The notes under the pieces are model-generated. The model was given only the letters and a program-made list of their open reading frames with translations, was not told the origin of the DNA and did not search any database. The position numbers were made by a program, and so were the translations under genes. Positions 19,765-30,117 of a stretch of DNA of 64,000 nucleotides are shown piece by piece (positions within the stretch are counted from its first letter, which is position 1; each line of letters starts with the position of its first letter). Source of the DNA: Sphingomonas sanguinis NBRC 13937 (GTDB taxonomy: Bacteria; Pseudomonadota; Alphaproteobacteria; Sphingomonadales; Sphingomonadaceae); NCBI RefSeq assembly GCF_001591005.1, contig NZ_BCTY01000015.1:1-64000 (forward strand), in the 5' to 3' direction.

Positions 19765-19963
19765 GGCAACGGGACTCCTTTGAGACTCTAACGTCGAACG
19801 CGGCGCATTGCTCCGCGCTGAACGGGGCTCCACGCCGAACGGATCGTCCTAACGGCGCTATTCCGGCAAAATTGCGGCCATATGTCGCGGGCGAGCGCGA
19901 TCCTGGCCGACCTATGCGTCAGGCAGGCATTGCACCGCCCGTACGATGGGCTATGGCGGTGGC

Positions 19964-20578
19964 ATGATCCTGGTCGTCGACAATTACGACAGCTTCACCT
20001 GGAACCTCGTCCATTATCTTCAGGAATTGGGCAGTGAGGTGGAGGTGGTCCGCAACGACGCGATCTCGGCGGGCCAAGCGCTCTCGTCGGGGGCGCAAGC
20101 CTTTCTTATCTCTCCGGGCCCGTGCACCCCGACCGAAGCCGGCGTCAGCCTGGATCTGGTCGCAGCCGCTGCCGAGGCCGGGCGCCCGCTGCTCGGCGTA
20201 TGCCTGGGCCATCAGGCCATCGGCCAGCATTTCGGCGGGCTGGTCGAGCGCGGCGGGCTGATGCATGGCAAGACGTCGCCGGTGCTGCATGACGGGACCG
20301 GGCTGTTCCGCGGCCTGCCCTCGCCCTTCACCGCGACCCGCTATCACTCGCTGATCGTCAACGACGTGCCCGACAGCCTGGTCGTCAATGCGCGCGCCGA
20401 GGACGGCACGGTGATGGGCTTCCGCCACGCGACGCTTCCCATCCACGGCGTCCAGTTCCACCCGGAGAGCATCGCCACCGAATACGGCCACGCCATGCTC
20501 GCCAATTTCCTGCGCGAAGCGGGTGTGGCGCATGAGCTGCCCGCGCGACTGCGCCCGCCGGTCGAGACCGCCGCGTGA
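19964..20578 (+). CDS. trpG: Anthranilate/aminodeoxychorismate synthase glutaminase subunit
   Basis: Class I glutamine amidotransferase that hydrolyses glutamine and passes ammonia to TrpE (or PabB). The 204-residue protein has the nucleophile Cys80 in [12 protein letters not shown] and the His/Glu pair in [15 protein letters not shown]-terminal [19 protein letters not shown] is typical of both TrpG and PabA, and one protein may serve both pathways. The ATG at 19964 is chosen because the family starts there; a short upstream extension in frame has no support. The stop overlaps the GTG of trpD. Confidence 0.93.
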   Translation: MILVVDNYDSFTWNLVHYLQELGSEVEVVRNDAISAGQALSSGAQAFLISPGPCTPTEAGVSLDLVAAAAEAGRPLLGVCLGHQAIGQHFGGLVERGGLMHGKTSPVLHDGTGLFRGLPSPFTATRYHSLIVNDVPDSLVVNARAEDGTVMGFRHATLPIHGVQFHPESIATEYGHAMLANFLREAGVAHELPARLRPPVETAA

Positions 20579-21570
20579 CCACCATCGCGCTGCTGCCCGA
20601 TCCCGTCAGCCCGTTGTCGCGCGAGACCGCCTATGCGGCCTTTGCCGACATCCTCGACGGCCGGGCCGATGACGAAAGCATCGCGGCCTTCCTGATCGCT
20701 CTCTCCGATCGCGGCGAAACCTCGATCGAGATCGCGGAAGCGGCCCGGGCGATGCGCGAGCGACTGATCCCGATCGAAGCGCCGCAGGGCACGGTGGATG
20801 TCTGCGGCACCGGCGGCGACGGGCATCATACCCTCAATGTTTCCACCGCCGTATCGCTGGTCGTCGCGGCGCTGGGCGTCCCGGTCGCCAAGCATGGCAA
20901 CCGCGCCGCCTCGTCCAAGGCGGGCGCGGCGGATACGCTGGAAGTCCTTGGCCTCGATATGGAACGCGCCGGGGCCGTCGCGCAGGCGAGCTTGAGCGAT
21001 ATCGGCATCGCCTTCCTGTTCGCCGCCAACCACCACCCCGCCATGGCGCGCATCACGCCGATCCGCCGCAAGATCGGGCGGCGGACGATCTTCAACCTGA
21101 TGGGTCCGCTCGCCAATCCGGCGCATGTCGGGCGCCAGCTGATCGGTATCGCCCGCCCGGATTATGCAAGCGTCTATGCCGAGGCGCTGGAGCAGCTCGG
21201 CGCGACGGCCGCGCTCGTGGTGTCCGGTGAAGAGGGGCTGGACGAACTGTCGGGTGCGGGGCCCAGCATCGCGGTTTCGGTCGGCGATGTCCGCGCGCCC
21301 GCGACGATCACGCCCGAGGATGCCGGACTGGCCCGCCATCCCATCACCGCCATTCGCGGCGGCGACGCCCGGCACAATGCCGAGGCGCTGCGCCGCCTTC
21401 TCGCCGGAGAGACGGGCGCGTATCGCGACGCCGTCCTCCTCAACGCCGCCGCCGCCTTGCTCGTCGCCGGGCACAGCGCCGACCTCGCCCAGGGCGCGGT
21501 TGCCGCCGCCCGTGCGATCGACACCGGCGAGGCCGCGGCGCTTCTCGATCGATGGATTGCCTACCGATGA
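20575..21570 (+). CDS. trpD: Anthranilate phosphoribosyltransferase
   Basis: Transfers phosphoribosyl from PRPP to anthranilate, second step of the tryptophan pathway. The 331-residue protein has the PRPP-binding glycine loop [18 protein letters not shown] near residues 79-96, [20 protein letters not shown] and a [11 protein letters not shown] segment. It starts with GTG inside the trpG stop (GTGA, 20575-20578) and its stop overlaps the trpC ATG (ATGA, 21567-21570), so trpG-trpD-trpC are translationally coupled. Confidence 0.95.
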   Translation: MTTIALLPDPVSPLSRETAYAAFADILDGRADDESIAAFLIALSDRGETSIEIAEAARAMRERLIPIEAPQGTVDVCGTGGDGHHTLNVSTAVSLVVAALGVPVAKHGNRAASSKAGAADTLEVLGLDMERAGAVAQASLSDIGIAFLFAANHHPAMARITPIRRKIGRRTIFNLMGPLANPAHVGRQLIGIARPDYASVYAEALEQLGATAALVVSGEEGLDELSGAGPSIAVSVGDVRAPATITPEDAGLARHPITAIRGGDARHNAEALRRLLAGETGAYRDAVLLNAAAALLVAGHSADLAQGAVAAARAIDTGEAAALLDRWIAYR

Positions 21571-22343
21571 CGATGCTCGACCGCATCCTGGAAACCAAGC
21601 GCGCCGATGTCGCCGCGCGCAAGGCGACCATGTCGCACGCCGATCTCGACGCCAAGATCGCGACCGTCTCCGCCCCGCGTGGCTTTCGCGCCGCACTGGA
21701 TGCCAAGACCGGCCACGCGCTGATCGCCGAGGTCAAGAAGGCCAGCCCGTCCAAGGGCCTGATCCGCGAGGATTTCGATCCCCCCGCCCATGCCCGCGCC
21801 TATGAAGCCGGGGGTGCCGCCTGCCTGTCGGTGCTGACCGACGAGCGCTGGTTCCAGGGCGCGGACGTGTTTCTGGAACAGGCGCGCGCCGCCGTATCGA
21901 TCCCGGTCCTGCGCAAGGACTTCATGGTCGATCCCTGGCAGGTCCATGAATCGCGTGCGCTGGGGGCCGACGCAATCCTGATCATCGTCGCCGCGCTGGA
22001 CGACACCCAGATGCAGGAGATCGAGGCCGCCGCGATCGAATGCGGGATGGACGCGCTGGTCGAGGTGCACGACGCCGCCGAGATGGAGCGCGCCGCCCGG
22101 CTGACATCGCGGCTGATCGGTGTGAACAACCGCGACCTGAGGGACTTCTCGGTCGATTTTCAGCGGACCTATGAACTAGTCGGTCGTGCGCCGGCAGGCT
22201 GCACCTTCGTCGCCGAAAGCGGGCTGACGACGCGCGAGGATCTGGACGCGATGGCCGCGCATGGCATCCACTGCTTCCTGGTCGGCGAAGCGCTGATGCG
22301 CCAGAAGGATGTCGAGGCGGCCACCCGCGCGCTGATCGGATGA
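21567..22343 (+). CDS. trpC: Indole-3-glycerol phosphate synthase
   Basis: Ring closure and decarboxylation of CdRP to indole-3-glycerol phosphate. The 258-residue TIM-barrel protein has the catalytic-lysine motif [13 protein letters not shown], the [13 protein letters not shown] strand, [11 protein letters not shown] and [13 protein letters not shown]. It is monofunctional, with no TrpF domain. The ATG overlapping the trpD stop was chosen over an upstream ATG at 21552. Its stop overlaps the start of moaC. Confidence 0.95.
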   Translation: MTMLDRILETKRADVAARKATMSHADLDAKIATVSAPRGFRAALDAKTGHALIAEVKKASPSKGLIREDFDPPAHARAYEAGGAACLSVLTDERWFQGADVFLEQARAAVSIPVLRKDFMVDPWQVHESRALGADAILIIVAALDDTQMQEIEAAAIECGMDALVEVHDAAEMERAARLTSRLIGVNNRDLRDFSVDFQRTYELVGRAPAGCTFVAESGLTTREDLDAMAAHGIHCFLVGEALMRQKDVEAATRALIG

Positions 22344-22807
22344 GCGGGCTGACCCATTTGGATGACGAAGGCTCGGCCCGGATGGTCGATGTCGGTGCCA
22401 AGGCGATAACCGCGCGACAGGCCATCGCGTCGGGCCGCATCACCATGTCGGCGGATGCCGCCGCCGCGATCCGGGCGGGCAGCGTCCAGAAGGGCGATGT
22501 CCTGGCGGTCGCGCGTGTCGCCGGGATCATGGCCGCCAAAAAGACCAGTGACCTCATTCCACTCTGCCACCCCCTGCCGTTGAGCAAGGTGGAGATCGAC
22601 CTGGCGCTCGACGCCACCGGCGTGACCGCCACCGCGACCGCCGCCACGGCCGGGCAGACCGGGGTCGAGATGGAGGCGCTGACCGCCGTGTCGGTCACGC
22701 TGCTGACCGTCTACGACATGGCCAAGGCGCTCGATAAGCGTATGGCGATCGGCGATATTCGCTTGATCGCCAAGACCGGGGGCAAGTCGGGCGACTGGCA
22801 CGCCTGA
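22340..22807 (+). CDS. moaC: Cyclic pyranopterin monophosphate synthase
   Basis: Second enzyme of molybdenum cofactor synthesis, forming cPMP from the MoaA product. The 155-residue protein shows the family segments [20 protein letters not shown], the active-site stretch [18 protein letters not shown] and [20 protein letters not shown]. The ATG overlaps the trpC stop (ATGA) and moeA follows in the same reading frame 51 bases later. That places cofactor genes in a tryptophan unit, an arrangement common in this order. Confidence 0.96.
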   Translation: MSGLTHLDDEGSARMVDVGAKAITARQAIASGRITMSADAAAAIRAGSVQKGDVLAVARVAGIMAAKKTSDLIPLCHPLPLSKVEIDLALDATGVTATATAATAGQTGVEMEALTAVSVTLLTVYDMAKALDKRMAIGDIRLIAKTGGKSGDWHA

Positions 22808-22858
22808 CGGAACGCCGCGACTGCCGAAGCGTCCTCAAGGCCAACAGGAGCGACCGTC

Positions 22859-24034
22859 ATTCTCTTACCCGTCCCCGAAGCCCAGGCGCGCCTGCTCGCG
22901 CTGACCACCGAACGCCCCGTGGTCGAGGTGCCGTTGCGCGAGGCGGCAGGACGCTGGGCGGCTCAGAACGTCACCGCGCGCAGGACCCAGCCCGCCAGCG
23001 ATCTGTCGGCGATGGACGGCTATGCAATCTGCTTTGCCGATATGCCGGGGCCATGGACGGTCATCGGCGAAAGCGCGGCGGGACGTCCCTTTGCTGGTCA
23101 GGTCGGGCGCGCGCAAGCGACGCGCATCTTCACCGGCGCCGCCCTGCCACCCGGCACCGACACCGTTCTGATCCAGGAAGAAGCCGGGCGCGACGGCGAC
23201 CAGCTGCTGCTGACTGGCGAAGGCCCGGGCCATGTCGGTCGCAATGTCCGGCGGCGCGGACTGGATTTCGAGCAGGGCGCGTCGCTGATCGTGGCCGGAC
23301 AGCGCCTGACCCCGGCGCGGATCGCGGTCGCCGCGACCGGTGGTCACGACCATCTGCCGGTCCGCCCCCGCGTCCGCGTCGCCATCGCGGCGACGGGCGA
23401 CGAACTGGTGCCGCCGGGATCGGACGATGGCGCCGCCCTCCCCGAATCGAATGGCGTCATGCTCGCGGCCATGCTGGCCGACCTGCCGGTCGACATTATC
23501 GACCTGGGTATATTGCCCGATAACCTGGAGGCGTTGCGCGACGCCTTTGCCGGTGTGGAGGCCGATCTGCTGGTCACGACCGGCGGCGCCTCGGTCGGTG
23601 ACCACGATCTCGTCCAGCCCGCGCTGAAGGCGGCGGGCGGCAGCGTCGATTTCTGGCGCATTGCACTGCGCCCCGGCAAGCCGATGATGGCGGGCCGCCT
23701 GGGCGAAACGGTGGTGCTCAGCCTGCCGGGCAATCCCGTCTCCGCTTTCGTTACCGCGACCCTGTTCGTCCGCCCCCTGATCGCGCATCTGGCAGGCGCG
23801 GCCGATCCCTTCCCCACGCCGATCCCGGCGATCCTGGGTGAGGACTTGCCCGCCAATGGGCCGCGTATCGACTATCTGCGCGCCGCGATGATCGATGGCC
23901 GGGTCCATGCGGCGGCCATTCAGGACAGCTCGATGCTGCTCACTTTGGCGCGGTCCACCTGCTTGGTCATCCGTCCGCCGCATGCTGCCGCAGCATGTGC
24001 AGGCGACTCGGCGGAAATCCTGATGCTCGCTTGA
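22859..24034 (+). CDS. moeA: Molybdopterin molybdenumtransferase, apparent ATT start
   Basis: Inserts molybdenum into adenylylated molybdopterin. The roughly 391-residue protein has the family marks [55 protein letters not shown] and [10 protein letters not shown]. The first ATG/GTG/TTG in frame is GTG at 22919, but that would remove an N-terminal helix (EAQARLLAL) shared with relatives. Upstream, in the same frame as moaC and after its stop, the only candidate near a ribosome site is ATT at 22859, with AGGAG at 22846-22850, 8 bases away. An ATT start would give [16 protein letters not shown] favour ATT; the enzyme assignment itself is secure. Confidence 0.85.
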   Translation: MLLPVPEAQARLLALTTERPVVEVPLREAAGRWAAQNVTARRTQPASDLSAMDGYAICFADMPGPWTVIGESAAGRPFAGQVGRAQATRIFTGAALPPGTDTVLIQEEAGRDGDQLLLTGEGPGHVGRNVRRRGLDFEQGASLIVAGQRLTPARIAVAATGGHDHLPVRPRVRVAIAATGDELVPPGSDDGAALPESNGVMLAAMLADLPVDIIDLGILPDNLEALRDAFAGVEADLLVTTGGASVGDHDLVQPALKAAGGSVDFWRIALRPGKPMMAGRLGETVVLSLPGNPVSAFVTATLFVRPLIAHLAGAADPFPTPIPAILGEDLPANGPRIDYLRAAMIDGRVHAAAIQDSSMLLTLARSTCLVIRPPHAAAACAGDSAEILMLA

Positions 24035-24047
24035 CGCAAGCCAAAAC

Positions 24048-24062
24048 GTTCCATATAAGTTC
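24048..24062 (+). promoter_or_regulatory. LexA (SOS) box
   Basis: GTTC-catataa-GTTC is an exact match to the alphaproteobacterial SOS operator GTTC-N7-GTTC, 28 bases before the lexA ATG. It indicates that LexA represses its own gene, as in relatives. Confidence 0.9.
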
Positions 24063-24089
24063 CACGTCTGTTCTGGACGGAGGATCGCG

Positions 24090-24767
24090 ATGCTCACCGC
24101 AAAGCAGCATGAGCTTGTCTGCTTCATCAATGACCGTTTGAAGGAAACCGGCGTGTCGCCGTCCTTCGAGGAGATGAAGGAGGCGCTGGACCTCAAGTCC
24201 AAGTCGGGTGTCCACCGCCTGATCTCCGCATTGGAGGAACGCCACTTCATCCGCCGCCTGCCCAATCGCGCCCGCGCGCTGGAAGTGCTGCGGATGCCCG
24301 ACCGCCCCGAAAAGCCGGTGTCCGCCTCGGCCGACGTGAATGTTCGCACTCCGGCGGCCAAGCCGCTCGCCGAGCCCGCGAACGACGTGGTCGAGATTCC
24401 GCTGCACGGCCGGATCGCCGCCGGTGTGCCGATCGAGGCGTTCGAGAGCAGCTCGACGCTGGCCGTCCCGGCCGCGCTGCTCGGCTCGGGCGAGCATTAT
24501 GCACTGGAGGTATCCGGCGACTCGATGGTTGAGGCCGGTATCCTCGACGGCGACTATGCGCTGATCCGTCGCACCGATGTGGCGCGCGACGGCCAGATCG
24601 TCGTGGCCCTGATCGACGACAGCGAGGCGACGCTCAAATATTTCCGCCGCGAGGGCTCGATGGTCCGGCTCGACCCCGCCAACCGGGCCTATGATCCGCA
24701 ACGCTATGCCCCCGCACAGGTACGGGTGCAGGGCAAGCTGTCGGGCATTCTCCGCCGCTACGACTGA
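24090..24767 (+). CDS. lexA: LexA repressor
   Basis: SOS repressor that cleaves itself when RecA filaments form. The 225-residue protein has the winged-helix N-terminus (recognition region near [20 protein letters not shown], residues 35-54), a variable linker, the Ala111-Gly112 cleavage site in [12 protein letters not shown], and the Ser145/Lys183 catalytic dyad in [10 protein letters not shown] and [10 protein letters not shown]. An SOS operator lies just upstream. GGAGG about 6 bases before the ATG at 24090 supports the start. A palindromic repeat follows its stop. Confidence 0.97.
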   Translation: MLTAKQHELVCFINDRLKETGVSPSFEEMKEALDLKSKSGVHRLISALEERHFIRRLPNRARALEVLRMPDRPEKPVSASADVNVRTPAAKPLAEPANDVVEIPLHGRIAAGVPIEAFESSSTLAVPAALLGSGEHYALEVSGDSMVEAGILDGDYALIRRTDVARDGQIVVALIDDSEATLKYFRREGSMVRLDPANRAYDPQRYAPAQVRVQGKLSGILRRYD

Positions 24768-24790
24768 TCCGGGCAAGGTCCGGCCATAAT

Positions 24791-24847
24791 CCCTCTCCCA
24801 CCGGGAGAGGGAGGGACGCGCAAAGCGTCAAAAGGGCGAGGGTGAGG
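24791..24847. repeat. Intergenic palindromic repeat between lexA and comEC
   Basis: A perfect hairpin ccctctccc-acc-gggagaggg (24791-24811) is followed by a smaller one, gacgc-gcaaa-gcgtc (24815-24829), and a purine-rich tail agggcgagggtgag. This is a dispersed-repeat pattern common in sphingomonads and related bacteria. It lies in the 105-base gap between the convergent lexA and comEC genes, where it could end transcription from both sides, though no T-run is present. Confidence 0.75.
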
Positions 24848-24872
24848 CGGTAAAAGCGCCCACCGCCAATCC

Positions 24873-27008
24873 TCAACGGCCCCTCCCCTCCGCTCCCGCG
24901 ACCCAAGGATGCCGGTCGCCCGGTTCGCGCGCCGTCCGCACCATCGGCGGATCGAGCCGGATCGAAACCCCACCCGTGCGGCGCAAGGCAGGCGCATCCA
25001 ATTTCAGCCAGCGCGGTTTGCAAGCCTCGGGCAGCCGCCGATCGGCGATCACGATATCGACCCGCTCGCATAGGGTAACAAGCATGGCCCAGGGCACCGG
25101 ATAACCACTCCGCGTCGCGGCGATCCGCCAAGTCCGCTCCCCCCGCTGCAACCGGGTCACGCACATATCCAGGCCGCAACGCGCCGTGGCTTGATCCGCC
25201 AGTGCCAGCGGCTCCGCACTGCTCCCACCCAGTTCGGACAAGGTGGTGCGCATATAGTCCCCCGCCCGGTCGCGCAGCAGAGCCAGCCCCTTATCCGTCG
25301 CGATGGCGGCATGGCGGCCGTCACCGGTGACGATCAGGTCGGACGCGGGGGCCACGAGCATGACCGCGACGCCCAGCGCCAGTGACGGCAACCCCAGCCA
25401 TCGCCACCGCGTCCGCCACAAGGCGATCCACAGCCCCCCTCCCACCGCCACGCCGAAAGCCCAGGACGGCGCGACCGACAAGGCGACCACCGACCCCGGC
25501 ATGGCCGAAACCCAGCGCGCCAGGCCGAGCAAGAGCCCCAGCGCCTTGCCCAGCAACCACCAGAACGGGCCACCCAGCCCGAACGGCTCCAGCAACAACG
25601 CGATCATCTCCAGCGGCATCGCGACGAAGGTCGTCCAAGGGATGGCGACGATATTGGCGAAGGCGCCGTACAGCCCGGCCTTGTGGAAATGATAGACCGC
25701 GATCGGCATCAGCGCCGCCTCCACCACCACGCCGGTCGCCAGCAGCGCGCCGAGATGGCGCAGCATTGCCCAGCGCCAGTCGGGATGCGGTCCCAGCCAG
25801 CGCCGCACGGCCGGATGCTCGTGCAGCGCGACGATGGCGGTGATCGCGGCGAAGGACAGCTGAAAGCTCGCGCCGACCAGCGCCTCGGGCCGGAAGAGTA
25901 GGACGATCAACGCGCCCGCCGCGACCAGCCGCAGGGTCATCGCCTCACGCCCCAGCGCCAGCGCCGCCAGGACCAGCATCGCGGCTACGCAGGACCGGAT
26001 CGTCGGCACTTCCGCCCCCGTTAGCCAGGTATAGCCGATCGCCGCCAGCGCCCCCGCCGCCGCGCCGACCAGCGGCAGGCGCACCCGCAGCGCCAGCCAC
26101 GGCCAGAGCGCCAAAAGCCGGATCGTCAGCACCATCACGATCCCGACCACGGCGGTGATATGCAGTCCGCTGACCGACAACAGATGCGCGAGCCCGGCGC
26201 GGCGCATCGCCTCGGCATCCTCCTGCCCGATCGCACCGACATCGCCGGTCGCCAGTGCCGCCGCAATGCCGCCCTCGCTACCCGCCACATGCATAGTGAT
26301 CCGCCGCGACAGCCTCTGGCGAAGGCCATCGCCTCGTTCCGCGCCGCGCAGCACTGCGACCGGTGCGAAGCCCCGCCCGGTCGCCCCGATGCCCTGAAAC
26401 CAGGCCGCCCGCGCGAAATCATAGCCGCCCGACGCGACCGGAGGGGCCGGTGGCATGAGCCGCGCCCGCAGCCGCACCCGCGCGCCCGGCCCCAGACCGG
26501 CCGGGGCGTCCTCTTGCGCCAGCGACACCCGGATGCGCGGCGGCAGGATGATGCGGGTGCCCCGCCCGTCTCGTGCGTCGACAGGATGGAGCATCAGCCG
26601 CACGATCTGCCGCGCCGCCAGCCGGTCGACCAGCTCGACCTCGGCCACCATGTCCGCCATGACCGGCCGTACTAGGACCGGTGACCGGACCGACTCGGCC
26701 CGCGCCCAGGCGACGAGCAGCCCGGCCAGCATCAGGCATGCACCCAGCGCCAACGCCCGCGTCACCCGCCCGCCGCCGAACCAGGTCAGCGCCGCCAGCG
26801 CCACCCCGGCGACCAGCAATGCCGCCGCGCACCACGTCACAGGATCGGGCAGCACGAACCAGGCCGCGATGCCGCCACCCAGCATGACCGGAACCCAAAG
26901 CGCCAGCTGGTCCCGCTCCGCATCCGCCCAATTCTCCAGCGAAATGAGGCACGACATTTGGCGGCGCGGACGCTTGATGCTAGGGGCTGCGGCGGCTGAA
27001 TGGGCCAT
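24873..27008 (-). CDS. comEC: ComEC/Rec2 family DNA-uptake membrane protein
   Basis: A 711-residue polytopic inner-membrane protein related to the ComEC channel that moves single-stranded DNA into the cell in transformation. Membrane helices lie at the N-terminus (about 30-95) and throughout the competence domain (about 240-540). The core motif [15 protein letters not shown] is near residue 280, followed by [19 protein letters not shown]. The C-terminal part (after 560) is soluble and short, so the metallo-beta-lactamase nuclease domain is not recognisable here. The DNA-uptake role is a family inference. It is divergent from gltX with only 28 bases between the starts; a later Met at residue 18 would leave more room. 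Confidence 0.9.
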   Translation of the reverse strand: MAHSAAAAPSIKRPRRQMSCLISLENWADAERDQLALWVPVMLGGGIAAWFVLPDPVTWCAAALLVAGVALAALTWFGGGRVTRALALGACLMLAGLLVAWARAESVRSPVLVRPVMADMVAEVELVDRLAARQIVRLMLHPVDARDGRGTRIILPPRIRVSLAQEDAPAGLGPGARVRLRARLMPPAPPVASGGYDFARAAWFQGIGATGRGFAPVAVLRGAERGDGLRQRLSRRITMHVAGSEGGIAAALATGDVGAIGQEDAEAMRRAGLAHLLSVSGLHITAVVGIVMVLTIRLLALWPWLALRVRLPLVGAAAGALAAIGYTWLTGAEVPTIRSCVAAMLVLAALALGREAMTLRLVAAGALIVLLFRPEALVGASFQLSFAAITAIVALHEHPAVRRWLGPHPDWRWAMLRHLGALLATGVVVEAALMPIAVYHFHKAGLYGAFANIVAIPWTTFVAMPLEMIALLLEPFGLGGPFWWLLGKALGLLLGLARWVSAMPGSVVALSVAPSWAFGVAVGGGLWIALWRTRWRWLGLPSLALGVAVMLVAPASDLIVTGDGRHAAIATDKGLALLRDRAGDYMRTTLSELGGSSAEPLALADQATARCGLDMCVTRLQRGERTWRIAATRSGYPVPWAMLVTLCERVDIVIADRRLPEACKPRWLKLDAPALRRTGGVSIRLDPPMVRTAREPGDRHPWVAGAEGRGR

Positions 27009-27036
27009 CGAAATTCATGATTGGGAGTATGCGCGG

Positions 27037-28473
27037 TTGAGCGCAACTAATGATATCGCCAACGGGTCGACCGCCACGCCAGTGGTAACCCGCTTCGCCC
27101 CCTCGCCGACCGGTTTCCTCCATATCGGCGGCGCGCGCACCGCGCTGTTCAACTGGTTGTTCGCGCGGGCGAATGGCGGCAAGTTCCTGCTGCGGATCGA
27201 GGATACCGATCGCGCCCGCTCGACCCAGCCCGCGATCGACGCGATCCTGGACGGCATGCGCTGGCTGGGCCTGGACTGGGACGGCGACGCCGTGTTCCAG
27301 TTCGCCCGTGCCGACCGCCATGCCGAGGTCGCCCGCGAGATGATGGAGCGGGGCCATGCCTATCGCTGCTACATGACGCAGGAAGAGATCGCCGCGCAGC
27401 GTGAAGCCGCACAGGCCGCCAAGCAGCCGCTGCGCATCCGCTCGCCCTGGCGCGACGCCGATCCCGCCACCGCGCCGGAGGGCCAGCCCTTCGTCGTTCG
27501 CCTGCGCGCGCCGCGCGAGGGGGCGGTGACGATCGAGGACCGGGTACAGGGCAGCGTCACCGTGCAGAATGCCGAGCTGGACGATCTGGTCCTCCTGCGG
27601 TCGGACGGCACGCCGACCTATATGCTGGCGGTGGTGGTCGACGACCATGACATGGGCGTGACCCATGTTATCCGGGGTGACGATCACCTGAACAACGCCT
27701 TCCGTCAGCTGCCGATCTACAAGGCGATGGACTGGGCCGAGCCGATCTATGCGCATATCCCGCTGATCCACGGATCGGACGGCGCCAAGCTCTCCAAGCG
27801 CCACGGCGCGGTGGGCATCGAGGCCTATCGCGACGAAATGGGCATCCTTCCGGAAGCGCTCGACAATTATCTGCTCCGCCTGGGCTGGGGTCATGGCGAT
27901 GCCGAGATCATCGCGCGGGACGAGGCGGTGAAGTGGTTCGACCTCGCCGCCGTGGGCAAGGCCCCGTCGCGTTTCGACCTGAAGAAGCTCGAAAACCTCA
28001 ACGGCCATTATATCCGCGAGGCCGATGACGCACGCCTGGCCGATCTGGTGGCCAAGCGGATGGGTGTCGAGGACGTCGCGCTGCTGACCGCCGCCATGCC
28101 GTCGCTGAAGCCCCGCGCGGCGAATTTGAACGAATTGGCCGAGGGCGCGCGGTTCCTTTTCGCGACCCGTCCGTTAAGCCTGGACGACGCTGCCACCGGC
28201 CTGCTCGATGAAAAGGCACGGGGCATTCTCTTTTCCGTTCACACTGCGCTTGACGCGGTGCACAACTGGGATACGGAGCTTTTGGAAGACGCGGTACGCA
28301 AGGTGGCCGAAGCCGAGGGGGTAAAACTCGGACAGGTCGCCCAGCCACTCCGTGCTGCCTTGACCGGACGCAAGACGTCTCCGGGGATCTTCGACGTGCT
28401 CGCTGTGTTGGGCCGTGAAGAAAGCCTGGGGCGGATCGCGGACCAGATGACCGCAGATAGGAAGGATCATTGA
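27037..28473 (+). CDS. gltX: Glutamyl-tRNA synthetase (TTG start)
   Basis: Charges tRNA with glutamate. The 478-residue class I synthetase has the HIGH-type motif in [18 protein letters not shown] (residues 21-38) and the KMSKS-type motif KLSKRHG at residues 251-257. The C-terminal anticodon-binding helices end [18 protein letters not shown]. No ATG is suitably placed: TTG at 27037 has GGGAG 8 bases upstream and gives [20 protein letters not shown], the length expected. A GTG at 27067 (before VTRFAPSP) is the alternative. The stop lies two bases before the gltA ATG. Confidence 0.95.
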   Translation: MSATNDIANGSTATPVVTRFAPSPTGFLHIGGARTALFNWLFARANGGKFLLRIEDTDRARSTQPAIDAILDGMRWLGLDWDGDAVFQFARADRHAEVAREMMERGHAYRCYMTQEEIAAQREAAQAAKQPLRIRSPWRDADPATAPEGQPFVVRLRAPREGAVTIEDRVQGSVTVQNAELDDLVLLRSDGTPTYMLAVVVDDHDMGVTHVIRGDDHLNNAFRQLPIYKAMDWAEPIYAHIPLIHGSDGAKLSKRHGAVGIEAYRDEMGILPEALDNYLLRLGWGHGDAEIIARDEAVKWFDLAAVGKAPSRFDLKKLENLNGHYIREADDARLADLVAKRMGVEDVALLTAAMPSLKPRAANLNELAEGARFLFATRPLSLDDAATGLLDEKARGILFSVHTALDAVHNWDTELLEDAVRKVAEAEGVKLGQVAQPLRAALTGRKTSPGIFDVLAVLGREESLGRIADQMTADRKDH

Positions 28474-28475
28474 GT

Positions 28476-29759
28476 ATGAGCGACACCGCGAAATTCGACA
28501 TCGGCGGCAAGGGCTTTGACTATCCGGTCATGTCGGGCTCGATCGGCCCGGACGTGGTCGACATCCGCAAGCTCTATGCCCAGACGGGTGCCTTCACCTA
28601 TGATCCCGGCTTCACCTCGACCGCCTCGTGCCGGTCGGAGCTGACCTATATCGACGGTGACGAAGGCGTTTTGCTGCACCGCGGCTATCCGATCGGCGAA
28701 CTGGCCGAGAATAGCAGCTTCATGGAGGTCGCGTACCTCCTGCTGAACGGCGAACTGCCCAACCAGGGCGAGCTGTCGGAATTCACCACCACCATCACGC
28801 GCCACACCATGGTGCACGAGCAGCTGGCGGCGTTCTTCCGTGGCTTCCGCCGCGATGCGCATCCGATGGCGATCATGTGCGGCGTCGTCGGCGCGCTGTC
28901 GGCCTTCTATCATGACTCGACCGACATCCATGATCCGGTACAGCGCACCATCGCCTCGCACCGCCTGATCGCCAAGATCCCGACGATCGCGGCGATGGCG
29001 TATAAGTATAGCGTGGGCCAGCCCTTCCTGTACCCCGACAACTCGCTGTCCTACACCGGCAATTTCCTGCGCATGACCTTCGGCGTTCCGGCTGAGCCGT
29101 ATGAGGTGAACCCGGCCGTCGAAAAGGCGATGGACCGCATCTTCATCCTGCACGCCGATCACGAGCAGAACGCGTCGACCTCGACCGTGCGTCTGGCGGG
29201 TTCGTCGGGTGCGAACCCGTTCGCGTGCATCGCGGCGGGCATCGCCTGCCTCTGGGGTCCGGCGCATGGCGGCGCGAACGAAGCCGCGCTCAACATGCTG
29301 CGCGAGATCGGTACGCCCGAGCGTATCCCCGAGTTCATCGCGCGCGCCAAGGACAAGAACGATCCGTTCCGCCTGATGGGCTTCGGTCACCGCGTCTATA
29401 AGAACTACGACCCGCGTGCGACCGTGATGCAGAAGACCGTGCGCGAAGTGTTCGACGCGCTGAAGGTTAACGATCCGCTGTTCGAGACGGCGCTGCGCCT
29501 CGAAGAGATCGCGCTGAACGACGAATATTTCGTCGAGAAGAAGCTGTTCCCGAACGTCGACTTTTATTCGGGCGTCATCCTGTCGGCGATCGGCTTCCCG
29601 ACCGAGATGTTCACCGTGCTGTTCGCCCTCGCCCGCACCGTCGGCTGGGTCGCGCAGTGGAACGAGATGATCACCGATCCCGACCAGAAGATCGGCCGCC
29701 CGCGTCAGCTGTACACCGGCCCGACGCAGCGTTCGTACGTTCCGGTCGAGCAGCGCTAA
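28476..29759 (+). CDS. gltA: Citrate synthase
   Basis: Condenses acetyl-CoA and oxaloacetate, entry to the TCA cycle. The 427-residue type II enzyme has the catalytic histidines in [12 protein letters not shown] and [15 protein letters not shown] and the catalytic Asp in [13 protein letters not shown]. Good codon adaptation is suggested by the uniform G/C-ending codons. AGGAAGGA lies about 9 bases before the ATG at 28476; a TTG six bases earlier is less likely. gltX and gltA are probably one transcript, ended by the terminator at 30000 after one more small gene. Confidence 0.97.
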   Translation: MSDTAKFDIGGKGFDYPVMSGSIGPDVVDIRKLYAQTGAFTYDPGFTSTASCRSELTYIDGDEGVLLHRGYPIGELAENSSFMEVAYLLLNGELPNQGELSEFTTTITRHTMVHEQLAAFFRGFRRDAHPMAIMCGVVGALSAFYHDSTDIHDPVQRTIASHRLIAKIPTIAAMAYKYSVGQPFLYPDNSLSYTGNFLRMTFGVPAEPYEVNPAVEKAMDRIFILHADHEQNASTSTVRLAGSSGANPFACIAAGIACLWGPAHGGANEAALNMLREIGTPERIPEFIARAKDKNDPFRLMGFGHRVYKNYDPRATVMQKTVREVFDALKVNDPLFETALRLEEIALNDEYFVEKKLFPNVDFYSGVILSAIGFPTEMFTVLFALARTVGWVAQWNEMITDPDQKIGRPRQLYTGPTQRSYVPVEQR

Positions 29760-29762
29760 GCC

Positions 29763-29975
29763 ATGAACCGGGCCCGGCCGATCCTGATCGCCATCGGCGT
29801 CCTGCTGGCGCTTACGGGGGCTTTGTGGATCGGTCAGGGCCTGGGCTATATCCATTGGCCCGACGAGAGCTTCATGCTCGGTCGTGGCGAATGGGCCGAT
29901 CGCGGCGCATTCGTCGCGGTCGGGGGATTGCTGCTGATCCTGATCGCCCGGCGATTGCCCAAAAGGCGGCGCTGA
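29763..29975 (+). CDS. Small membrane protein following gltA
   Basis: A 70-residue protein with two hydrophobic helices, about residues 6-26 (PILIAIGVLLALTGALWIG) and 47-63 (GAFVAVGGLLLILIAR), joined by a polar loop with HWPDESFMLGRGEW, and a basic tail RRLPKRRR. It starts three bases after the gltA stop and ends just before a strong terminator, so it is the last gene of that transcript. No named family recognised. The codon pattern matches its neighbours. Confidence 0.75.
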   Translation: MNRARPILIAIGVLLALTGALWIGQGLGYIHWPDESFMLGRGEWADRGAFVAVGGLLLILIARRLPKRRR

Positions 29976-29993
29976 GCGTCCGTTCTCGGAAAC

Positions 29994-30024
29994 GAAAAAG
30001 GGCTCCTTCGGGAGCCCTTTTTTT
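29994..30024 (+). terminator. Rho-independent terminator of the gltX-gltA unit
   Basis: A perfect 7-base stem with a UUCG loop (gggctcc-ttcg-ggagccc, 30000-30017) is preceded by an A-rich stretch and followed by seven Ts. It closes the plus-strand transcript and, thanks to the A-run, could also serve the opposite strand. Confidence 0.95.
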
Positions 30025-30117
30025 ATGGCCGGGATGTTTCACAGGCCATAGTTGCGGATATTCGCGATCGACGTACGCTGTGCGCCTCTCCGATCCGGAG
30101 GATTAAAGCGATCGGAC

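Noticed and set aside
22919..24034. moeA starting at GTG 22919
   Set aside because: It removes a conserved N-terminal helix and has no ribosome site; the upstream frame is open and has AGGAG before ATT.
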